In this document: positions 31,056 to 38,086 of the stretch, piece by piece | Layout of the letters: every line of letters starts with the position of its first letter | Position numbering within the stretch: the first letter of the stretch is position 1 | Program-made: the position numbers and the translations under genes | NCBI GenBank assembly: GCA_013331935.1 | Contig: DUFN01000002.1 | Coordinates: forward strand, 23,876-64,497 | Origin: Nanobdellota archaeon | GTDB taxonomy: Archaea; Nanobdellota; Nanobdellia; UBA10117 | Length of the DNA: 40,622 nucleotides | Direction of reading: 5' to 3' | Notes under the pieces: model-generated | What the model was told of the DNA's origin: nothing | The model's input: the letters and a program-made list of their open reading frames with translations, nothing else | Databases searched by the model: none

Positions 31056-33029
31056 CTATGACATCGGAGTGCCTGTAAACTTGCTCTTATCTCCACCACC
31101 CATCTGTCCGCCAAGGATAGGCAGGCCTGTGAAGCCTGAACCGTACATTCCAAAGTGCTGTTCTGGCAGGATGTTTCCATAGCCAGCGACATAGCTTGAT
31201 GAGCCGGAGAAATAACTTGTGCCGATATCTCCACCCGTGTCACTCCAAGCCTTTTCCTGATTTTCTGTTTCATAAATTGGGGAATTCATATAAGTTAGTG
31301 TGTCCGGCCACGGCGAAACTCTTTGGTGCTCGACAAACCCGCCGATTTCCATGATTTCTTTTGTGCTTGCGGATAGGGGCTTGCCTGCAGCCAGTGCAGC
31401 ATCCCGGATTGCCTTGACCTGCTCTGTGGGGATGGCATTGCCCTGCCCCGGCGCAAGATGCGAGTCTGATGAGCCGAAATTATCTGTTATGTGAAAGTGC
31501 TTTACAAGAGGCGCTATTTTTTTCGCTTCTTCTATAATTTCTTTCTCTCCGAAGCCGGCAGTCCTCAGGAGATTTATGTGGCCGACGTCCCATGTTGCGC
31601 CAACAATCTTCTCAGCAATTTTGTTTGCTTCTGCCCTGCCATATTTTCCTTCCAGCAGGCCTGCTGTTTTAATTCTGGTTTCCTCGACAAGCCTTTTCAG
31701 CTGGTCTGCCCGTCCGAAGGCCTGCATGTTGGCTGGCATGTTTTCAATGTTAACCATGGGCACAATATCAAGCGGATTTAATCCTTTTTCCTTTGCTTTC
31801 CTGCCTGCTTCCTCAAGGGCATGCACTGCAGCTTCTGCAAAAGTCTTGGATGTGCGTTCCATTGAGAATTCTTCGAGAGGAATAAATTTTCTCGGTGCAA
31901 AAACATAATCATCATTTTTGCCTCTTTCGTGTGCTAATTTGTTAAAAAAGTCTGCCCACGCAGTATTATTATTGCGCATAGCCTGCGCAGACATAGCACC
32001 TAATGCCGCTTGTTCGTCCTTGTTTTCTGTTTTATTAATTTTATCGCGCATTTCTTCCATGGTTTTCAGAATTTTTTGGCTTTCTGTAGTCACATCGTTC
32101 TTCCACTTGCCATACTGTTCTTTATCTTCTGCTAAGCGTGTTTGTTCTTCTTTTGGCAATTTTTTCCAGTTTTCTTCTTCAAAAATAGAATGTATGCGTA
32201 CATCATTATATAATTCATGCATTTTGGACTGCGCATCCCTATTTAGTTTGTTTAATAAAGTTTGCAATTGCGGCGTAAACCCTTTTTCACCAGCCTGCTC
32301 GACAATAGCCCGCATTTGTTTCTCTTGAAATTCTGTTGCGCCAAAAGTTTGCGCTACTTCATTTTCCCAGCTAGTGACATTCATATTATCGAGGCGTTCT
32401 TCAGGTGTCCAAACTTTCACATGCTCTTTCTCGCCGGATTTTGTTGGAGGATAATATTTCACTTCAAACTTCAGCGGCGCTATCTGGCCACTTTCTGGAT
32501 CTATTGCAAAATCGGCATCCAAGTATTCTTTGCCTTTTGTCTTGAATACTTTTCCTTCGCTATCCTTCAGGTCTTCCTGCGCAATTCTGTATATTGGCCC
32601 CGGGATTGTTGATGGGTGGACATTTACAGAAATATTTCTCGGATTTTTTGGATCTACTAATTGCACTGCCCGATCCAATACTACATTGAGGTGCCTGCCT
32701 TCGCTTCTTCTAAGTTCCTCGCTGACTGTTGTTCCGCCTCCCTGTCCCTGCGTTAATCCAGACGGCTCAATCAAAGGCGCATGGATTGTCGGTTCGAAAC
32801 CAGTTAGTGTGCTCAAGCGCCTCATTTCGTCAAAATGCTGTATTGGGATTGTCTCCCAAATATTTCTCTGGAGCGTTATTACTTCTGCGCCGCCCTGTCC
32901 CGAAGAAATCATAGTATTTAATTGCTGAAGCTGGTTGGCCTGCCCTGGATTAAGCGACGTGCCCATATTTCCGAATGATTTGTAATCCCATTGCCTCGTA
33001 AAATTATCCTTGTGAAATTGCAATCCCAT
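31056..33029 (-). CDS. xylose-isomerase-like TIM-barrel protein with large insertion
   Basis: 657 residues, against about 280 for ordinary family members (AP endonuclease family 2 / sugar isomerase). The N-terminal part has strands typical of the barrel (AEVITLQRN, PTIHAPL, ISVNVHPS). Residues about 190-385 form a charged helical insertion. The barrel resumes with IVPMVNIENMP (Glu), GATWDVGHINLLR (Asp, His), KHFHITDNFGSSDSHLAPGQGN and a last acidic strand, STKEIMEIGG: the usual divalent-metal ligands. The C-terminal 80 residues are Gly/Ser/Tyr-rich. It begins 5 bases after the coiled-coil gene. Phosphodiester or sugar-phosphate chemistry is possible; the substrate is unknown. Confidence 0.75.
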   Translation of the reverse strand: MGLQFHKDNFTRQWDYKSFGNMGTSLNPGQANQLQQLNTMISSGQGGAEVITLQRNIWETIPIQHFDEMRRLSTLTGFEPTIHAPLIEPSGLTQGQGGGTTVSEELRRSEGRHLNVVLDRAVQLVDPKNPRNISVNVHPSTIPGPIYRIAQEDLKDSEGKVFKTKGKEYLDADFAIDPESGQIAPLKFEVKYYPPTKSGEKEHVKVWTPEERLDNMNVTSWENEVAQTFGATEFQEKQMRAIVEQAGEKGFTPQLQTLLNKLNRDAQSKMHELYNDVRIHSIFEEENWKKLPKEEQTRLAEDKEQYGKWKNDVTTESQKILKTMEEMRDKINKTENKDEQAALGAMSAQAMRNNNTAWADFFNKLAHERGKNDDYVFAPRKFIPLEEFSMERTSKTFAEAAVHALEEAGRKAKEKGLNPLDIVPMVNIENMPANMQAFGRADQLKRLVEETRIKTAGLLEGKYGRAEANKIAEKIVGATWDVGHINLLRTAGFGEKEIIEEAKKIAPLVKHFHITDNFGSSDSHLAPGQGNAIPTEQVKAIRDAALAAGKPLSASTKEIMEIGGFVEHQRVSPWPDTLTYMNSPIYETENQEKAWSDTGGDIGTSYFSGSSSYVAGYGNILPEQHFGMYGSGFTGLPILGGQMGGGDKSKFTGTPMS

Positions 33030-33034
33030 AGCCT

Positions 33035-33703
33035 TTACCTCCTTGGCAGATTGAGTTTATATTTGTTGTTGTCCTTTGCAAGCCAGCCTCCAGACTGCCT
33101 CAGCGAGCTGATATACCCCGCCACCTGCTCAGGAGGTACTGAATTTCCGAAATATTCCACAACCCTTCCAACGATGGCCTGCTGTGCTGTTGCAGAGCCA
33201 ATGCTATTTGCATCAAAGCCTTCTTCGCGCAGATAATGTACTAACGTGTTAAAAACATCCCTGCCTGAAATATCGCGCGAATATGAAATATCCCTTCTGA
33301 ACTGCTCTTTTCTTTCAACTCCCTGCGTGGCTTTGTCTGGAACTGGCGCTTTGTCAGAAATCAATTCTCTTTCCAGCCCGGATTCCGGCGCATCTGTGGC
33401 ATGCCTTTTGGGAACATATTTGCGCTCTTCAGCAGGCTTTTCCTCTGTTTCAGGCTCTGGCAGAGCCTTCGATTTTATTTCTAAAATCATTTCATCATCT
33501 GCCAATTCCTGCTCTGCTTTTCTTTTGTTTGTGTTTTCCTTTTCCTCGTGCTCTTTTTTCTGTTTTGCCTCTTTTTCAGACTTTTCAATCTCTTCGTTTA
33601 ATTTCCTGATGCTTTTTTCCCGTTTCCCAGCAGTTTGTTTTTTCAAATGCTCTTCCAAAAACTTTTTCCGCTCTTCAGGATTTTTTAATTCCGTTTTTAC
33701 CAT
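33035..33703 (-). CDS. charged coiled-coil protein with small C-terminal domain
   Basis: 222 residues. The first 80 are almost entirely Lys/Glu (coiled coil), then a disordered linker (PEPETEEKPAEERKYVPK). The C-terminal domain (about 140-222; FNTLVHYLREEGFDANSIG and YISSLRQSGGWLAKDNNKYKL) resembles a winged helix. It overlaps the upstream 501-residue gene by 7 bases and is followed by the TIM-barrel gene 5 bases later, so the three form one operon. Not a named family that I recognise. Confidence 0.62.
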   Translation of the reverse strand: MVKTELKNPEERKKFLEEHLKKQTAGKREKSIRKLNEEIEKSEKEAKQKKEHEEKENTNKRKAEQELADDEMILEIKSKALPEPETEEKPAEERKYVPKRHATDAPESGLERELISDKAPVPDKATQGVERKEQFRRDISYSRDISGRDVFNTLVHYLREEGFDANSIGSATAQQAIVGRVVEYFGNSVPPEQVAGYISSLRQSGGWLAKDNNKYKLNLPRR

Positions 33704-35202
33704 TTGAGCATGCCATGCTGTTTTTTATATTGCTCATACACTGTAAATATATCTTTTTTCGCCTTGGCTTTCGCCTCTTCTTCAAGGCGCTTCAGCTCCC
33801 AAGAATTTACTTTTGGCTTTTTCGCAGGGAAAAATTGTTTTATGCCTTCAGCAGCCTCCTTGAATGGCCTCGCAATTTCTTTTGCAGTTTCAACAATTGG
33901 AATCTTAAATTCTTTTTTCTTTTCGTCTTTTTTATCTTTGTCGGGCTTCGATTCAACATATTTTTTCAAATCCTCATTCATCGCTGAAAGAGTTTCTTCT
34001 GTAAGCCCAGAGACTAATTTCAGAAGCTCATTCTCTGCTTCTTCGTCTTTTAAAGTTATGTGCTTTTTCTGCATAATATATGCTCTGAAAGACATTATTA
34101 CTCGCCCTCGGTGGATTAGATGTCCGCGGTCTGTGGCACTGCCGCTAGGGCTTGTCCGGTGGTTTAGGCTTATTTCGATGCAACTGAACCATTTTTCTTC
34201 TTCTGGAACTTCAATCGGCCAGGAAGGTGTTTTTTTTGTCTGCGGGAGTTCTGCTTCCTTTTTGGCAAAAATCTCCAGATATACTTTTGCAACATCGAAA
34301 GAAGTTACAAGGTCTACGTCTATTCCATCCAAATCCTCAGTAATATCTGGCGGAAGTAATTTATTTGTTGCAATTAGGTATGGCTTTGCCCATGCAGTAT
34401 AAAGTTTCATTGAATTTACCTGCGATTTCAAATAGGCTTTTTCAATGCGATATCTTTCATTCAGCTCTTTGTCCGACAGCTCAACCCACTTGAGATAATC
34501 GCCAACCCTTGGCTTGAGGACGCGCTTGACTCTATCATTTAAATCCATGCTGTCAACATCTTCTGGTTTTTTTGCAACCATGAATGCGTCGCGGATTGTT
34601 ATGAAATTTAGGTCCTGCGCAAGGGAATTAATTGCAGCCCTGCCTTTCTTCATATCAACTTCTGTTAAATAGACTGCTTTGAGGGCGAGGTCCGCCTCTT
34701 CTTTTTCTTTTTCATTCTTACTCTTATATTTTTCATACCAATTCAATCTCATGTCAAATTCTTTTAAATCCCAAAGAAGATTTATGATTGACTTGATGAC
34801 CATGTTGATGGTGCCTATTAATTCACTGGCCCGTTTTTCTAAGGCAGTCCTGCGCATACCCATCTCGCTATACCAGCCTCCGCCTTCAGATGCTGCAAAA
34901 ACATCCTGCGTTTTCTTCAGCTTGTATTTCATGCCGTCTAAAAATTCCAAAAACCAATAATAAACAGGCTCAAGTCCTTCTGAAAATGCATCGTAAGTTA
35001 TGAAGTATTCGCCAATCGCATCGCCTTTTATAATTTTTGGAGTATAAATCTTCAAAATATCTTCTCGCAGGGTTTTGTTGTCTTCTGGCACTGCTGCAAG
35101 CGCGCCATCAAGTATTACGCGGGCTTTTGATATTCTGCCTTTTATTTTTTTATTTTTAACTAGCTCTTCTATCTTTTTCTTTAATTCGTCAACTGCAGCC
35201 AT
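33697..35202 (-). CDS. 501-residue helical protein of unknown family
   Basis: Predicted mostly helical. The first 300 residues contain conserved-looking Trp/Tyr positions (LEPVYYWFLEFLDGMKYKL, INLLWDLKEFDMRLNWYEKY). A beta-containing block near 340-380 (SCIEISLNHRTSPSGSATDRGHLIHRG) has His and Arg residues that could bind a polyanion. The C-terminal 90 residues are Lys-rich and coiled-coil-like. No membrane helix or signal. First gene of the minus-strand operon; TATA-like sequence at 35221-35234. No function can be named. Confidence 0.62.
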   Translation of the reverse strand: MAAVDELKKKIEELVKNKKIKGRISKARVILDGALAAVPEDNKTLREDILKIYTPKIIKGDAIGEYFITYDAFSEGLEPVYYWFLEFLDGMKYKLKKTQDVFAASEGGGWYSEMGMRRTALEKRASELIGTINMVIKSIINLLWDLKEFDMRLNWYEKYKSKNEKEKEEADLALKAVYLTEVDMKKGRAAINSLAQDLNFITIRDAFMVAKKPEDVDSMDLNDRVKRVLKPRVGDYLKWVELSDKELNERYRIEKAYLKSQVNSMKLYTAWAKPYLIATNKLLPPDITEDLDGIDVDLVTSFDVAKVYLEIFAKKEAELPQTKKTPSWPIEVPEEEKWFSCIEISLNHRTSPSGSATDRGHLIHRGRVIMSFRAYIMQKKHITLKDEEAENELLKLVSGLTEETLSAMNEDLKKYVESKPDKDKKDEKKKEFKIPIVETAKEIARPFKEAAEGIKQFFPAKKPKVNSWELKRLEEEAKAKAKKDIFTVYEQYKKQHGMLKW

Positions 35203-35220
35203 AGCTTTGGATATCTAAGG

Positions 35221-35270
35221 GTATTAATAAATATTGCTTTATGGCATGCTCTCTAAAGCTTTAAATATAT
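35221..35270. promoter_or_regulatory. divergent promoters, helical gene / Gly-rich gene
   Basis: ATATTTATTAATAC (complement of 35221-35234) serves the minus-strand operon. GCTTTAAATATAT (about 35258-35270) on the plus strand lies 20-32 bases before the ATG at 35290. Confidence 0.5.
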
Positions 35271-35289
35271 CTATCCTTAAATTATGAAT

Positions 35290-35679
35290 ATGGCTATCGG
35301 CGACTTTTTCAAAAAGAAGAAAAAAGACGACTTTCTCGATTTAGGCGAAACAGGACTTCCTGGTGGGCCAGGAGGATATGGGCCTGCTTTCCCAGGACAG
35401 CAACAACCCTTCGGACAACAGCAGGGCATGGGTGGAATGGGTGGGCTTCCAGGAATGGATATGGGTGGCTTGCCTGGCATGCCTCAACAGCAGATGCAGA
35501 TGCAAAGCCCATCAATAAGTTCTGAGCAGATTGACAATATAAGAAGAAGTGCCGAAGCACTCAACTACAAGCTTGACGCGCTGAAGGCCGCGATTGACTC
35601 AATTAACGCGAGGCTGGCAAACATTGAATCTGCATTAAAAGCATCTCCTACCGAAAAAGGGGGATGGAATACTTTCTAA
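35290..35679 (+). CDS. Gly/Pro/Gln/Met-rich protein with C-terminal coiled coil
   Basis: 129 residues from the ATG at 35290 (an ATG two codons upstream at 35284 is equally possible). A Lys-rich start (MAIGDFFKKKKKDD), a low-complexity segment (about 25-75) of Gly, Pro, Gln and Met, then a helical segment (about 80-115; IDNIRRSAEALNYKLDALKAAIDSINARLANIESAL) with clear heptads. Short proteins with this layout occur in DPANN archaea, from memory. It shares a divergent promoter region with the 501-residue protein, suggesting a joint role. No enzyme domain. Confidence 0.6.
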   Translation: MAIGDFFKKKKKDDFLDLGETGLPGGPGGYGPAFPGQQQPFGQQQGMGGMGGLPGMDMGGLPGMPQQQMQMQSPSISSEQIDNIRRSAEALNYKLDALKAAIDSINARLANIESALKASPTEKGGWNTF

Positions 35680-35687
35680 TAAATTAG

Positions 35688-36158
35688 CTAGGCATACATT
35701 CCATTTGTCAAATCATCTAATTGGCGGTTCAATTTGGCTTCTAATTCGCGCTGTGCCGCATCTATTGGTTTAATTACGGGCGCATGCAAAACTGGTCCGA
35801 CCACCATCATCTGTCCGGTCTTAGCGTTTTCGAGCATTTGTTTTGCAGTTATTGCCTTTGTATCGGGCTTTGCGCGATTTCTGAGAAGTAGCTCGAATAA
35901 ATGTCTGCTCATTAATCGTAAGCCATAACCCGCAGGATCATCGGAAATGCTTCGTATTAATTCGTCATTCTCTAATTTACCGCGTTCAGCTACACCATTC
36001 ATGCCATGTTTTGGATATTTAATTGTCCAAAAAAAATCTCCATGGAGTGCATAAATAGTATACAAACCAGCAACATCATGGCCTGCGATAATTCGCCAGC
36101 TATCTTGATTTGATTCATATTCTTTAGCTATACATTCCAAAGCTTCTTGTGCGCGCAT
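35688..36158 (-). CDS. orphan protein
   Basis: 156 residues, soluble, mixed alpha/beta then helical. The middle contains GLYTIYALHGDFFWTIKYP, and the C-terminus is Arg/Lys-rich and helical. Not recognised. Its TATA-like GTTTTAAAAA (36178-36187, minus strand) is divergent from the DUF63 promoter (36201-36209). Confidence 0.55.
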   Translation of the reverse strand: MRAQEALECIAKEYESNQDSWRIIAGHDVAGLYTIYALHGDFFWTIKYPKHGMNGVAERGKLENDELIRSISDDPAGYGLRLMSRHLFELLLRNRAKPDTKAITAKQMLENAKTGQMMVVGPVLHAPVIKPIDAAQRELEAKLNRQLDDLTNGMYA

Positions 36159-36177
36159 TATATTTGCTGCAATTCAT

Positions 36178-36209
36178 GTTTTAAAAACCTAATCGTAATG
36201 GTTTTAAAC
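36178..36209. promoter_or_regulatory. divergent promoters, orphan gene / DUF63
   Basis: Two TTTTAAA-type boxes, 36178-36187 on the minus strand and 36201-36209 on the plus strand, each about 20-30 bases before its start codon. Confidence 0.5.
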
Positions 36210-36229
36210 TGCAATTAGTAAACAAAAAC

Positions 36230-37093
36230 ATGGCATTGGCATTTGACTTCATAAATAAATATTTTATTACGCCGATTTACAGCAACACAAATGAATATAA
36301 TTATATAAATTCAATAACGTATGGATTAATTGCCGCCGGGATTTTGTTTTTGATTTACAAAGTGTTTGAAAAATACGAATTGAAAATAAATATGAAGTTC
36401 TTCTTGGCAGTCCTTCCGTTTATTTTTCTTGGCTCCATGGTGCGAATGTTTGTTGACAAAAATATCATTCCAGTGAGGTTTTTCACAGTTGCGCCAGGAA
36501 TTTATCTTTCGATTGCGAGTATTTTCCTTCTCGCGCTTTTTATTTCAGTTGTTATTGAAAAATTAGCGAAAATAAATTATGAAAAAATGCATCGCATTTT
36601 TCCATCCCTCAAACCGGCGGGTTTAAGTTATTGGAAAACATCTTTTGCAATTGGATTCATAACGCTGATTATTCCGGCGGTTTTTTACGGAAGATTTTTG
36701 AAGTTTGAACACGTAAATCACGGCATTGCAATCCTACTGCTGGGTTTTACTGCGGCTTCAATTGTTTATTTTATTTTACTGCGTGTGTGGAAATGGTTTG
36801 TTCCGATTTTCGCACTTCCGATTTTCGCACACATGATTGATGCCTCTTCCACTTTTATCGCAGTTGATTTCCTCGGCTTTGTTGAAAAACATCCGTTACC
36901 AACATTTCTGATAGGGCTAACGCATACTGCCGCAATTATGTATGCGCTGAAGCTCGTAATTTTAATCCCGGCAGTTTATTACATAAACAAAGAAGTGAAA
37001 TCTGAAAACATGAGGAACTTTATATTAATTGCAATTGCTGTCCTCGGGCTCGCTGAAGGCGTTAGGAACTTGCTGACGGTAGTGTTTGGATGA
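36230..37093 (+). CDS. DUF63 family membrane protein
   Basis: 287 residues with about eight membrane segments. The family block FAHMIDASSTFIAVDFLGFVEKHPLP (about 203-228) is clearly present, as are the SMVRMFVD stretch and an N-terminal segment YNYINSITYGLIAAGILF. DUF63 is found almost only in archaea; its function is not established. Length is typical. It has its own TATA box and no operon partner. Confidence 0.9.
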   Translation: MALAFDFINKYFITPIYSNTNEYNYINSITYGLIAAGILFLIYKVFEKYELKINMKFFLAVLPFIFLGSMVRMFVDKNIIPVRFFTVAPGIYLSIASIFLLALFISVVIEKLAKINYEKMHRIFPSLKPAGLSYWKTSFAIGFITLIIPAVFYGRFLKFEHVNHGIAILLLGFTAASIVYFILLRVWKWFVPIFALPIFAHMIDASSTFIAVDFLGFVEKHPLPTFLIGLTHTAAIMYALKLVILIPAVYYINKEVKSENMRNFILIAIAVLGLAEGVRNLLTVVFG

Positions 37094-37172
37094 TATTTGC
37101 CAAGCTTTTATCAACGCTTATTGAAACTTTTATTGATCCGATCATTAAATTACTACTAATTGCTACTTTTTG

Positions 37173-37357
37173 CTACTTTAAAAGGCTTGCGCGGGTGGCA
37201 GGGATTTCAACAGTATGCAGAGTCCATTGTTTAATCCAAGGCGTTTTATGTTCTGCAGTAACTTGCTCAACTTCTGTTTTTACAATTTTTATTTTTTTTA
37301 AATGCTTTTATTTTCTAAACTTTCTTCAATTATGACACCGATAAAACTTTTTTTCAT
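37173..37357 (-). pseudogene. frameshifted, shortened remnant of a conserved small protein
   Basis: On the minus strand an ATG at 37357 opens M-K-K-S-F-I-G-V-I-I-E-E-S-L-E-N-K-S-I and stops at a TAA (37298-37300) next to a run of eight A. Adding one base there restores a long frame (KIKIVKTEVEQVTAEHKT, PWIKQWTLHTVEI) that ends at a TAG at 37173-37175. The pattern E-H-K-T-P-W-x-K-Q-W-T-L-H-T-V resembles, from memory, a conserved uncharacterised family whose full length is over 100 residues, so the C-terminus is missing. A TATA box (TTTATAAAAGG, complement of about 37376-37386) stands 20-28 bases before the ATG. A sequencing error in the A run is possible. Confidence 0.6.
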
Positions 37358-37403
37358 AAATTAATCGCGCCGTTGCCTTTTATAAATTTTCATAATCTGT
37401 GAT

Positions 37404-37949
37404 TTATTTCGCGCACCCATCACACACAAACTTATTGTCCTGGAATACTAGATGTGTGTGGTCCCCGCAGGCCTCGCATTTGCCGAAAGCTGAGTGGGTT
37501 TCATTCAGGGCAGGCCCTTTTATCCTTGCCTGCTCTAAAAGGACATCAAGGAGTTCGCTGGAATGCTTTAGCAGGTCTTTGTTTGTCACGATGCCGAATA
37601 ATTTATTTGCCTTGTCAACAATCGGAATTCTGGAGACATCATACTTGCCCATTTTATGCGCAACTGCTGTAATGTCATCGTCCGGTCCGGCAATTACCCT
37701 TGGCGGCGAAACCATTGAGTCAGCAACAAAAACCTGGTCTGCCTGCTTATTTTCAGCAACAACTTTTCTCATGATTTCCCTTTCTGTAATTATGCCTATT
37801 AGCATGCCATTTTGTACAACAGGCAGGCCTCCAATCCTAAAAGAATTCATCAGCTTCGCGGCTTCGGCAACAGTCATGTCAGGATGGGCGATAACAACCT
37901 CTTTCTGCATTATTTCAGAAACCTTCACACCTGAACCAAGCCTTGCCAT
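37404..37949 (-). CDS. CBS-domain pair protein with C-terminal zinc ribbon
   Basis: 181 residues from the ATG at 37949 (an ATG at 37973 is also possible; TTTATATG near 37970-37979 fits the shorter form). Two CBS domains (about 10-66 and 75-130) with the usual VSEIM, MNSFRIGGLPVV, GIITEREI and SRIPIVDKANKLFGIVTNKDLL patterns form one Bateman module that senses adenine nucleotides or similar ligands. The C-terminus holds four cysteines as CEAC and CDGC, a zinc ribbon. Such proteins regulate enzymes or transcription in archaea; the partner is not visible. Confidence 0.88.
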   Translation of the reverse strand: MARLGSGVKVSEIMQKEVVIAHPDMTVAEAAKLMNSFRIGGLPVVQNGMLIGIITEREIMRKVVAENKQADQVFVADSMVSPPRVIAGPDDDITAVAHKMGKYDVSRIPIVDKANKLFGIVTNKDLLKHSSELLDVLLEQARIKGPALNETHSAFGKCEACGDHTHLVFQDNKFVCDGCAK

Positions 37950-38007
37950 GTTTTTTAGTAGCAGTCCATACATATAAACTTTTTTAATCTGGAGTGAACA
38001 GGAAAGC

Positions 38008-38070
38008 CTTTTAAATATTACACTTTGTGATATATCTTGTCGCGAAACGTGCCATCACGTAACACGACAA
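38008..38070 (+). promoter_or_regulatory. promoter and nested inverted repeat before the wHTH-NrdD-like gene
   Basis: CTTTTAAATATTA (38008-38020) is a TATA candidate. Downstream, TTGTCG (38037-38042) pairs with CGACAA (38065-38070), and inside it ACGTG (38047-38051) pairs with CACGT (38056-38060). The structure lies at the predicted transcript start. It could be an operator for the winged-helix protein itself or a 5' leader hairpin. Confidence 0.5.
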
Positions 38071-38086
38071 AAAAGCCCAAACAACT

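Noticed and set aside
33246-34402. Long plus-strand frames opposite the coiled-coil and helical genes
   Set aside because: Ser/Phe/Cys-rich antisense shadows of Lys/Glu-rich genes; no start signals.
37185-37255. tRNA-like stretch with GGGATTTCAAC and a GGATT/AATCC pairing
   Set aside because: There is no acceptor stem, no TTC loop and no D arm; on the minus strand the segment reads as a continuous protein frame, part of the gene remnant.
37090-37335. 81-residue Cys- and Phe-rich frame on the plus strand
   Set aside because: It lies opposite the gene remnant, has odd composition, no promoter or start signal of its own beyond the end of DUF63, and no recognisable domain.
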